Source: Viridibacterium sp047600765 (GTDB taxonomy: Bacteria > Pseudomonadota > Gammaproteobacteria > Burkholderiales > Rhodocyclaceae). From it: a DNA stretch of 64,000 nucleotides. Where the stretch lies: contig JASGKF010000001.1 of the NCBI GenBank assembly GCA_047600765.1, positions 1,116,001 through 1,180,000 of the forward strand. The letters run 5' to 3'. Positions 42,516 to 49,890 of this stretch are shown piece after piece; position 1 is the first letter of the stretch; the number at the start of each line of letters is the position of its first letter. Under the pieces are notes generated by a model. It was not told the origin of the DNA, searched no databases, and saw only the letters and a list, made by a program, of their open reading frames with translations. Made by a program: the position numbers and the translations under genes.

Positions 42516-44366
42516 GTGCCATCCCTGTTCGCCCCCCTGCTAGACCGTTTCGAACGCCTCATCCACATCTACCCCGAGGCGACACCTACGACGCCGCCCA
42601 AGGGCCTGTGGCCCTTCGTGTGGGCGGGCACGCAGGGCATGCGTGGCTGGATCGTGGTGATGGGTGTGCTCACCGCGCTGATCGGCATCTTCGAAGCCCT
42701 GCTGTTCGCCATGCTCGGCAACGTCGTCGACTGGCTGGGCACCTACAAGCCCGACATGCTGTGGCAGGAACAGGGCACGACGCTGATCGTGCTGGCTGTG
42801 ATCCTGCTCGTAAGCCCCGTAGTCATCACGCTGCAGGCGCTGCTCAAGCAGCAGACGCTGGCAGCGAACTTCCCCATGCTGCTGCGCTGGAACTTCCACC
42901 GCCTGATGCTGGGGCAGAGCCTGAGCTTCTACCAGGACGAGTTCGCCGGCCGCGTCGCCACCAAGGTCATGCAGACGGCGCTGGCCGTGCGCGACACGGT
43001 GTTGTGCATCACCGACATCCTGGTCTTTGTGATCATCTACTTCATCAGCATGGTCGCCGTCGCTGCGCACTTCGATGCCTGGCTGCTGGCGCCCTTCGCG
43101 ATCTGGCTGCTGCTCTACGGCGCGGCGCTGTACTACTTCGTGCCCAAGCTCGGCAAGGTCTCACAGGCGCAAGCCGATGCACGCTCGCTGATGACGGGCC
43201 GCGTCACCGATGCCTACACCAACATCTCGACGGTGAAGCTGTTCTCGCACGGCCGCCGCGAAGCCGGCTACGTGCGCACGGCGATGCAGGAATTCATGCT
43301 CACCGCACACGCGCAGATGCGCCTCGTGACCGGCATCGAGATCGCCAACTTCTCGCTCAACATGCTGCTGGTCATCGGCACGGCCGGCGTAGGCCTGTGG
43401 CAGTGGTCGCGCGGCGAAGTCGGTGTCGGTGGTCTCGCTGCGGCCACCTCGATGGCGCTGCGCCTCAACGGCATCTCGCACTGGGTGATGTGGGAAACCG
43501 CGCGCCTGTTCGAGAACATCGGCACCGTGCAGGACGGCATGAACACCCTGTCACGCCCCGCCACGATCAACGACGCAGCGGATGCGAAGCCACTGCAGGT
43601 CAGCGCCGGTGAAGTGCACTTCGAGCAGATGCACTTCGCCTACGGTGGCAAGAAGACCGTCATCAGCGACTTCTCGCTGCACATCCGCCCTGGCGAGAAG
43701 ATCGGCCTCGTTGGTCGTTCCGGCGCAGGCAAGTCCACGCTGGTGAACCTGTTGCTGCGCTTCTACGACCTCGAATCAGGCCGCATCCTCATCGACGGTC
43801 AGGACATCGCACATGTGACGCAGGAAAGCCTGCGCGCGCAGATCGCCATGGTCACGCAGGACACCTCGCTGCTGCATCGCTCGGTACGCGACAACATCGT
43901 CTATGGCCGCCCCGATGCCAGCGAAGAAGAGATGGTCTCCGCCGCAACACGGGCTGAAGCACATGATTTCATCCAGAACCTCAGCGATGCCAAAGGCCGC
44001 CATGCCTACGATGCCCACGTCGGCGAGCGCGGCGTGAAGCTTTCCGGCGGCCAGCGCCAGCGCATCGCGATTGCGCGCGTGATGCTCAAGAACGCACCCA
44101 TCCTGCTGCTCGACGAAGCCACCAGCGCGCTCGACTCCGAAGTCGAAGCGGCGATCCAGCACAGTCTCTACAGCCTCATGGAAGGCAAGACGGTGATCGC
44201 CATCGCGCACCGCCTGTCCACCATCGCGGCGATGGACAGGCTGGTGGTGATGGACGAAGGCCGCATCGTGGAGGAAGGCGACCACGCCAGCCTGCTCGCG
44301 CAGGGCGGCCTCTACGCGCGCCTGTGGGCGCACCAGAGTGGCGGCTTTCTCGGCGAAGAAACCTGA
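42516..44366 (+). CDS. ABC transporter ATP-binding/permease protein (half-exporter)
   Basis: 616 residues with a GTG start at 42516. The N-terminal half has about six membrane helices (type I exporter fold). The C-terminal ATPase shows Walker A GLVGRSGAGKSTLVN, Q-loop in MVTQDTSLLHR, signature LSGGQRQRIAIAR, Walker B ILLLDEATSALDSE and the H-loop in AIAHRLST. It should act as a homodimer exporting an unknown lipid, drug or peptide. No partner gene is adjacent. Confidence 0.93.
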   Translation: MPSLFAPLLDRFERLIHIYPEATPTTPPKGLWPFVWAGTQGMRGWIVVMGVLTALIGIFEALLFAMLGNVVDWLGTYKPDMLWQEQGTTLIVLAVILLVSPVVITLQALLKQQTLAANFPMLLRWNFHRLMLGQSLSFYQDEFAGRVATKVMQTALAVRDTVLCITDILVFVIIYFISMVAVAAHFDAWLLAPFAIWLLLYGAALYYFVPKLGKVSQAQADARSLMTGRVTDAYTNISTVKLFSHGRREAGYVRTAMQEFMLTAHAQMRLVTGIEIANFSLNMLLVIGTAGVGLWQWSRGEVGVGGLAAATSMALRLNGISHWVMWETARLFENIGTVQDGMNTLSRPATINDAADAKPLQVSAGEVHFEQMHFAYGGKKTVISDFSLHIRPGEKIGLVGRSGAGKSTLVNLLLRFYDLESGRILIDGQDIAHVTQESLRAQIAMVTQDTSLLHRSVRDNIVYGRPDASEEEMVSAATRAEAHDFIQNLSDAKGRHAYDAHVGERGVKLSGGQRQRIAIARVMLKNAPILLLDEATSALDSEVEAAIQHSLYSLMEGKTVIAIAHRLSTIAAMDRLVVMDEGRIVEEGDHASLLAQGGLYARLWAHQSGGFLGEET

Positions 44367-44370
44367 GACG

Positions 44371-44389
44371 AACCGGGCCTCGCCCGGTT
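44371..44389 (+). terminator. Hairpin after the ABC transporter gene
   Basis: 8-bp perfect stem AACCGGGC / GCCCGGTT with a CTC loop, five bases after the stop codon. No T run follows, so activity as an intrinsic terminator is uncertain. Confidence 0.45.
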
Positions 44390-44401
44390 ACGCAGGCGCT
44401 T

Positions 44402-44599
44402 TCATGTGAAAGTGCCCTTCATCAAGGTCATGTTGTCTTCTTCGCTGATGATCCCATTGCGCCCGAGGAAAGGATCTTCCAGCGTCAACGGCGGTGCGCC
44501 TTCATGCACCAGCTCATCGAGCATGCCCGCCAGCTCGCGCTGCTCGTCTGCTTCATAAGGTTCGTGCGACATCGAGAATCTGAATGGCGTCGGCACCAT
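44402..44599 (-). CDS. Small hypothetical protein
   Basis: 65 residues, acidic, starting MVPTPFRFSMSHEPYEADEQ. A strong ribosome site (AAGGAGGTG) precedes the ATG at 44599. No domain is recognised and there is no signal peptide or membrane segment. It lies between the ABC exporter and the hydrolase gene, on the opposite strand to the exporter. Confidence 0.6.
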   Translation of the reverse strand: MVPTPFRFSMSHEPYEADEQRELAGMLDELVHEGAPPLTLEDPFLGRNGIISEEDNMTLMKGTFT

Positions 44600-44701
44600 G
44601 GAGCACCTCCTTGAGGGAGAAACATCACACTCCCGGTATATGCGCTGCGGCCGCGGATTTTTATCCGGGTTTTCTGCAAGGTGCTTCTGGCAGATCTGCC
44701 C

Positions 44702-45493
44702 TCATTTCGCGAGCATCCATGCTGCAGCCTGCACGACCACGTCGCGCTCGATACCGTTGAAGCCGTGATAGGCAAAGGCTTCGCAAGGGTCACCGCGACT
44801 TACCCCGCCCTTGAATGAGAGCAGCTGCTTTCGCGGCGCAGCAGCCAGTTTCTCGATCAACGCCGGCATCTCGGCAAACGAACAGTGCATGCAGCCATCC
44901 AGTTCGTGATGCACGACCAGCACGGGGATGCGCAGGCGTCCCAACGGCATGGCTGGGACGGGACGGCTATGCGGGTCGGTGAGTATCGTGGAGGTGAGCA
45001 CCAGTCCGTCCGGCCCTTCGCTGCCGCTCAATTCAGTGGCCACATGCGCAGCCGATTGCGTCCCCCGGCTCGTCCCGACCAGCCAGACCGGCACTTTGGC
45101 CTGCTCGCGTATCCAGGCCATCACGGCTTTGATGTCTGCAACGTGATCCGGCCGTTGGCGGTAACCGGAGAGGAACGGCGGGCTCTGCCGATCCGATGGC
45201 GCATCCACGACCACCACGAGCAGCCCCTGCTCTGCAAAAGTCTGGCGCATGCGCATGAGGAAATTGCCCTCGCCCCAGCGGAATGCGCCGGACGGGGAAA
45301 GCTGCAGGCCGCCATGGCCGCCCGCAAACAGCACGACAGCAGCCTTGGTCTCTTTTGGCGTCAGCACCAGCATGCGCTGGGAAACCTCGGGCCGCGTCGG
45401 GATATCCACCACCCGTTCTGCCAGCTGCGCCTGAACCGGTGCGACACAAGCCAGAAACAGCCACACCAGCCCCCATCTCAGTGCCTTGCGCAT
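44702..45493 (-). CDS. Secreted alpha/beta hydrolase
   Basis: 263 residues from the ATG at 45493, preceded by GAGGAG; longer starts run into the groESL promoter and are rejected. Signal peptide ending VQA. Hydrolase features: AAVVLFAGGHGGL (oxyanion region), nucleophile elbow LVGTSRGTQSA, and a late VVHHELDGC aspartate and AYHGFNG histidine. Probably a periplasmic esterase of unknown substrate. Divergent from groES. Confidence 0.82.
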   Translation of the reverse strand: MRKALRWGLVWLFLACVAPVQAQLAERVVDIPTRPEVSQRMLVLTPKETKAAVVLFAGGHGGLQLSPSGAFRWGEGNFLMRMRQTFAEQGLLVVVVDAPSDRQSPPFLSGYRQRPDHVADIKAVMAWIREQAKVPVWLVGTSRGTQSAAHVATELSGSEGPDGLVLTSTILTDPHSRPVPAMPLGRLRIPVLVVHHELDGCMHCSFAEMPALIEKLAAAPRKQLLSFKGGVSRGDPCEAFAYHGFNGIERDVVVQAAAWMLAK

Positions 45494-45602
45494 CCTGTTC
45501 TCCTCGTTCAGCGGCAGCCGCCCACATCCAATACCGCATCGCCATGATGCGCAAATCCAGCCCCGCCGCGGGCCATGGCGGACAAAAAACCACGCCGTTG
45601 AC

Positions 45603-45634
45603 CTTGAAATACCGCACTGCCGCACCTACCATTA
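45603..45634 (+). promoter_or_regulatory. Sigma-32-type heat-shock promoter of groESL
   Basis: CTTGAAA at 45603-45609 and CCTACCATTA at 45625-45634, separated by 15 bases, closely resemble the RpoH consensus (CTTGAAA, then CCCCATnT). The -10 region abuts the CIRCE element. Confidence 0.65.
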
Positions 45635-45658
45635 GCACTCGCCGGGGGTGAGTGCTAA
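45632..45658. promoter_or_regulatory. CIRCE operator (HrcA-binding) upstream of groESL
   Basis: Perfect CIRCE inverted repeat TTAGCACTC-N9-GAGTGCTAA, 92 bases before the groES start. It implies repression of groESL by HrcA, released on heat shock. Confidence 0.95.
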
Positions 45659-45750
45659 CAACAACACGGCCTGATCGCCCCCCGAAGCTTCGGTTTCACC
45701 GAAAAATATCCGCAATTTCAAACACTTGAATCTCTGATCCGGAGTAAACA

Positions 45751-46041
45751 ATGAGCATTCGTCCTTTGCATGACCGCGTGATCATCAAGCGCATCGAAGC
45801 TGAGCGCACCACCGCCAGCGGCATCGTGATCCCCGACAGCGCCGGTGAAAAGCCCGATCAAGGCGAAGTCATCGCCGTGGGCAAGGGCAAGATCCTCGAG
45901 AACGGCAGCGTCCGCCCGCTCGACGTCAAGGTCGGTGACCGCGTCCTGTTCGGCAAGTACGCCGGCCAGTCCGTCAAGGTCAATGGCGAGGAAGTCCTCG
46001 TTGCACGCGAGGAAGACATCCTCGCCGTGATCGAGAAGTAA
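45751..46041 (+). CDS. groES: Co-chaperonin GroES
   Basis: 96 residues, standard length. MSIRPLHDRVIIKRIEAERT, the mobile loop TTASGIVIPDSAGEKPDQGE and KVGDRVLFGKYAGQ are diagnostic. It caps the GroEL ring during ATP-driven protein folding. First gene of groESL under CIRCE and a sigma-32-like promoter. Confidence 0.98.
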   Translation: MSIRPLHDRVIIKRIEAERTTASGIVIPDSAGEKPDQGEVIAVGKGKILENGSVRPLDVKVGDRVLFGKYAGQSVKVNGEEVLVAREEDILAVIEK

Positions 46042-46108
46042 TCCGCCTGACCTTCGCACACCAAGGTCCGCACCCAAGAATTCCCCAATCTTTCTGGAGT
46101 CATGAAAC

Positions 46109-47746
46109 ATGGCAGCTAAACAAGTTCTGTTCGGCGACGACGCACGCACCAAGATCGTCGCCGGCGTCAACATCCTGGCCAACGCAGTCAAGGTTACCCT
46201 CGGCCCCAAGGGTCGCAACGTTGTGCTGGAGCGCAGCTTCGGCGCCCCCACCGTGACCAAGGACGGCGTCTCCGTCGCCAAGGAAATCGAACTGAAGGAC
46301 AAGTTCGAAAACATGGGCGCACAGATGGTCAAGGAAGTTGCTTCCAAGACCAGCGACAACGCCGGTGACGGCACCACCACCGCGACCGTGCTGGCACAAG
46401 CCATCGTGCGCGAAGGCATGAAGCTGGTCGTGTCGGGCCACAACCCGATGGACCTGAAGCGCGGCATCGACAAGGCTGTTGCAGCCCTGGTCACCGAAGT
46501 GAAGAAGGCTGCCAAGCCGACGACCACCAACAAGGAAATCGCCCAGGTCGGCTCGATCTCCGCCAACAGCGACAGCTCCATCGGCGACATCATCGCCAAC
46601 GCCATGGACAAGGTCGGCAAGTCGGGCGTGATCACCGTTGAAGACGGCAAGTCGTTGGACAACGAACTGGACGTCGTCGAAGGCATGCAATTCGACCGCG
46701 GCTACCTGTCGCCCTACTTCATCAACAATCCGGAAAAGCAGATCGCCGCTCTGGACAACCCGTTCGTGCTGCTCTTCGACAAGAAGATCTCGAACATCCG
46801 CGACCTGCTGCCGGTGCTGGAACAAGTCGCCAAGTCGGGCCGTCCGCTGCTGATCATCGCTGAAGACGTCGATGGCGAAGCCCTCGCCACCCTCGTGGTG
46901 AACAACATCCGCGGCATCCTGAAGACCGTCGCCGTCAAGGCTCCGGGCTTCGGCGACCGTCGCAAGGCCATGCTGGAAGACATCGCCATCCTGACCGGTG
47001 GCCAGGTGATCGCCGAAGAAGTCGGTCTGTCGCTCGAGAAGGCTACGCTGGCAGACCTCGGCCAAGCCAAGCGCATCGAAGTCGAAAAGGAAAACACCAC
47101 CATCATCGACGGCAACGGCAAGGCTGATGCGATCCAGGCTCGTGTGGCCCAGATCGACGCACTGGTCGAAGCTTCGACCTCTGACTACGACCGCGAAAAG
47201 CTGCAAGAACGCAAGGCCAAGCTGGCCGGCGGTGTGGCCGTGATCAAGGTTGGCGCTGCCACCGAAGTCGAAATGAAGGAAAAGAAGGCCCGCGTTGAAG
47301 ACGCCCTGCACGCTACGCGCGCAGCCGTCGAAGAAGGCGTCGTGGCGGGTGGCGGTGTTGCACTGCTGCGCGCCCGCGCTGCTGCTGGCGACATCAAGGG
47401 TGACAACGCCGATCAAGACGCTGGCGTCAAGATCGTGCTGCGCGCCATCGAAGAGCCGCTGCGCCAGATCGTCCAGAACGCTGGTGACGAGCCCTCGGTG
47501 GTCATCGCCAAGGTGCTGGAAGGCAAGGGCAACTACGGCTACAACGCTTCCAATGGCACCTACGGCGACCTCGTCGAAATGGGCGTGCTGGATCCCGCCA
47601 AGGTGACCCGCACGGCACTGCAAAACGCCGCTTCGGTTGCTGCACTGGTGCTCACCACCGACTGCATGGTCGGCGAGCTGCCGGAAGACAAGCCGGCTGG
47701 CGGCGGCATGCCCGACATGGGCGGCATGGGTGGCATGGGCATGTAA
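46109..47746 (+). CDS. groEL: Chaperonin GroEL
   Basis: 545 residues. The N-terminal ALTLGPKGRNVVLE-type segment (here KVTLGPKGRNVVLERSFG), the ATP motif GDGTTTATVLAQAI and the C-terminal repeat GGMPDMGGMGGMGM are typical of GroEL. It forms the double heptameric ring for folding. It follows groES by 67 bases and ends before a perfect terminator. Confidence 0.99.
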   Translation: MAAKQVLFGDDARTKIVAGVNILANAVKVTLGPKGRNVVLERSFGAPTVTKDGVSVAKEIELKDKFENMGAQMVKEVASKTSDNAGDGTTTATVLAQAIVREGMKLVVSGHNPMDLKRGIDKAVAALVTEVKKAAKPTTTNKEIAQVGSISANSDSSIGDIIANAMDKVGKSGVITVEDGKSLDNELDVVEGMQFDRGYLSPYFINNPEKQIAALDNPFVLLFDKKISNIRDLLPVLEQVAKSGRPLLIIAEDVDGEALATLVVNNIRGILKTVAVKAPGFGDRRKAMLEDIAILTGGQVIAEEVGLSLEKATLADLGQAKRIEVEKENTTIIDGNGKADAIQARVAQIDALVEASTSDYDREKLQERKAKLAGGVAVIKVGAATEVEMKEKKARVEDALHATRAAVEEGVVAGGGVALLRARAAAGDIKGDNADQDAGVKIVLRAIEEPLRQIVQNAGDEPSVVIAKVLEGKGNYGYNASNGTYGDLVEMGVLDPAKVTRTALQNAASVAALVLTTDCMVGELPEDKPAGGGMPDMGGMGGMGM

Positions 47747-47793
47747 TGCCCAGGGCCGTGCAGGCATCTACTGCGCGGCACCCCAAAGCAGCA

Positions 47794-47827
47794 AAAACAA
47801 AACCCCGCCAAAGCGGGGTTTTGTTTT
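47794..47827 (+). terminator. Rho-independent terminator of groESL
   Basis: Perfect 15-bp stem AAAACAAAACCCCGC / GCGGGGTTTTGTTTT with a CAAA loop; the right arm itself provides the T-rich tract. Confidence 0.92.
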
Positions 47828-47911
47828 GTCCATGATCACTGGCTCAGGCCGTCATGCTGCGGGCAACCCGGCTAAACTGCCTTTCCCACACCCTTCCAGC
47901 CCTCACCACCC

Positions 47912-48260
47912 ATGACGCTTCAGCAAATTGTTTCCGCACTCCTGATCTGCGCCAGCGCAAGCGCTTACGCCCAATCCAAGCCAGAGCAACTGACGCTCCC
48001 GGCCGCACAGAGCAGCGCTTTCAAGAATCTCTATGACTGGGAACGCAGCTTGATCGGCATGACCGAAGCCCAGATGCAGGAGCGTTTCGGCCCACCTCAT
48101 GACTATCAGGACCAAGCACCCGTCAAACGGACAACCGGTACGCGGGGCCATCTATCAGATCAGCAAACTAAGCCAGTTGCGACTGGCGATCCGGCAAGGC
48201 GTCGTTGTGTCGGTTGCCAGCGTGATTGTCCCGTACCCTGGCGAATATATCGGGCCGTAA
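47912..48260 (+). CDS. Small secreted protein of unknown function (frameshifted near 48119)
   Basis: Signal peptide MTLQQIVSALLICASASAYA then LTLPAAQSSAFKNLYDWERS, LIGMTEAQMQERFGPPHD. The original frame then becomes arginine- and cysteine-rich and loses protein-like character, while the next frame gives NGQPVRGAIYQISKLSQLRL, then VVVSVASVIVPYPGEYIGP and a stop at 48258-48260. Removing one C at the CCC of 48119-48121 joins them into about 115 residues. I do not recognise the family. As read without correction the frame would run on to 48388. Confidence 0.5.
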
Positions 48261-48351
48261 AACGCCTTTCACCGCCGTACAGATGCGCCTGCTCCCTGCT
48301 CGCAGTACAGAGCACGAACGCCCCCTCCTGCCTGCGGCAAGAGGACCAGCC

Positions 48352-49401
48352 TCAGAACCTGACGCGCACACCCGCTGCAGCGCTCTGACCCACTGTCAGA
48401 TCCTGCACACGGTCATCCATGCCGATGACGTAGATGTCGATATTGCTGTCGTACGAATACACGTAGGCCGCACTGGTAATCGTATGGCGACGCTCGATGG
48501 CCTCGCTCTCTGCCTTCGAATAGCCATACTGGAACAGAACACTGCCCGGACCAGCCGGAACCGATGCGCCAACAGAACGGTTGTCGCTCCTGACGTGGTT
48601 TCCGCAATTCCGGTCCGGAGACGCCAGACAACGATCGCTGGTGCGCGAATACAGCGCAAAAAGCTTCATGAATCCGAAGTTGTAGTTGGCCCCGACCTGC
48701 CATGCGTTCTCCTTGGTCGGGTCGTTGACGCCGTCATCGACACGCACATCCTGCGCCGCGAATTCGACCCCCAGCAGGCCGATGGCCCACACCAGACTGC
48801 CTGACGAGTACTTGCCGCGCTTGAGGCCCTTCTGCGTCGCATACATCAGGTTGAGCGTGCCACCCTCCAGCGTTGGCGAGGTGTAGGCGAATGCGCGATC
48901 CCAGTAGAAATCACCCTGCACGCCTTCGAGGTTGCCACTGAAGAACAAGGCACGGATGGGTGGCGAAAAAATGGAGTTGCCCAACGCATTGAAACGGTTG
49001 GTCGTATCGAACAACAGGGATTGCAGACGTCCGTAGCGCAGGTTGCCGTAAGGGCTGCGCAGCGATACGAAAGCATTGCGCGACAGCATGGGGTCGGAGT
49101 CGCGCCGGCCCGTCTTGCGATCCTGGAAGCGCAGGAAGGTCTCTGCAGCCCCTGCCACGGTCCAGCCGCCATCAAAACCGTAGCTGCCCGTCACACCGAT
49201 GAAGCTCGGACTCAGCGAATTACTGTTCAAGCGAGTCTCACCACGGATACCGGCTTGCGCGATATGGCCGTAGGAGACATCGGCAATGCCGTAGTAGTCG
49301 TAGTCGAACTGCGCGTGCGCGGTGCTGCACAGAAGCACAAACAAGCACGCCAGCGCGCCGCGCATGGCACTCAACAACCTCGTTCTTGTACTTTTCATCA
49401 C
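48352..49401 (-). CDS. Outer-membrane porin (Gram-negative porin family)
   Basis: 349 residues. Signal peptide ending AHA; the mature start QFDYDYYGIADVSYGHI, the segment GSYGFDGGWTVAGAAETFLR and the terminal AAAGVRVRF ending in phenylalanine are typical of betaproteobacterial 16-strand porins. SLRSPYGNLRYGRLQSLLFD corresponds to the conserved GNxxxGRQ region. It allows diffusion of small solutes across the outer membrane. Confidence 0.92.
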   Translation of the reverse strand: MMKSTRTRLLSAMRGALACLFVLLCSTAHAQFDYDYYGIADVSYGHIAQAGIRGETRLNSNSLSPSFIGVTGSYGFDGGWTVAGAAETFLRFQDRKTGRRDSDPMLSRNAFVSLRSPYGNLRYGRLQSLLFDTTNRFNALGNSIFSPPIRALFFSGNLEGVQGDFYWDRAFAYTSPTLEGGTLNLMYATQKGLKRGKYSSGSLVWAIGLLGVEFAAQDVRVDDGVNDPTKENAWQVGANYNFGFMKLFALYSRTSDRCLASPDRNCGNHVRSDNRSVGASVPAGPGSVLFQYGYSKAESEAIERRHTITSAAYVYSYDSNIDIYVIGMDDRVQDLTVGQSAAAGVRVRF

Positions 49402-49479
49402 TCTCTCTTCACAACACTTGGCGCGGCCTCGATAGCGGGCCGCTGGAATTCAATGCTTGTACTGCGGGACGGCGACTGG

Positions 49480-49890
49480 TCAGGCCAGGAGCAACCAGGC
49501 CAAGTTCATCAAGGCATGCAGGCACACGCAAGGCGCCACACGGCGCTCGTGTTGATATACCGCACCGATGAGCAACGAGGGAGCGATCACCAGCAGTGCC
49601 GCCACATCACCACGCACAACCCAGTGAACCGAACCGAACGCAACGGCGACCAGCAGATTCGCGCACCACGGCGACACCCGCCGCGCCAGCAACGCCTCCT
49701 GCAACCCCAGGCGGAAGATCACTTCCTCGGCCAGGGGCGACAGCAACAGCATGACAAAGGCTTGCCAGGCCAGCAGCGTCTGCGCCGCAGTGCCGCTTGC
49801 CGGCACCAACAGAATGCCCGCAAGCAACAGGAGTCGCCATGGAAAGGCAGGCATCCGCACACTGGCCGGCACCTGCCAGGCGGTACTCAC
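49480..49890 (-). CDS. mrtJ: CPBP-type glutamic intramembrane protease (JDVT-CTERM system, MrtJ-like)
   Basis: 136 residues with four to five membrane helices. CPBP motifs: SPLAEEVIFRLGLQ (paired glutamates and arginine), VAFGSVHWVV (histidine) and LHALMNLAW (histidine, asparagine). Its short length and position, overlapping by 4 bases the gene of a protein with a Gly-rich/Cys/TM/basic C-terminal tail, match the JDVT-CTERM processing protease. It should cleave that tail in the inner membrane. The assignment rests on motifs and adjacency. Confidence 0.72.
   Translation of the reverse strand: MSTAWQVPASVRMPAFPWRLLLLAGILLVPASGTAAQTLLAWQAFVMLLLSPLAEEVIFRLGLQEALLARRVSPWCANLLVAVAFGSVHWVVRGDVAALLVIAPSLLIGAVYQHERRVAPCVCLHALMNLAWLLLA

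Noticed and set aside
46100..47767. 555-residue open frame on the minus strand opposite groEL
   Set aside because: It mirrors groEL exactly and has no ribosome site or recognisable domain; it results from the codon bias of a highly expressed GC-rich gene.
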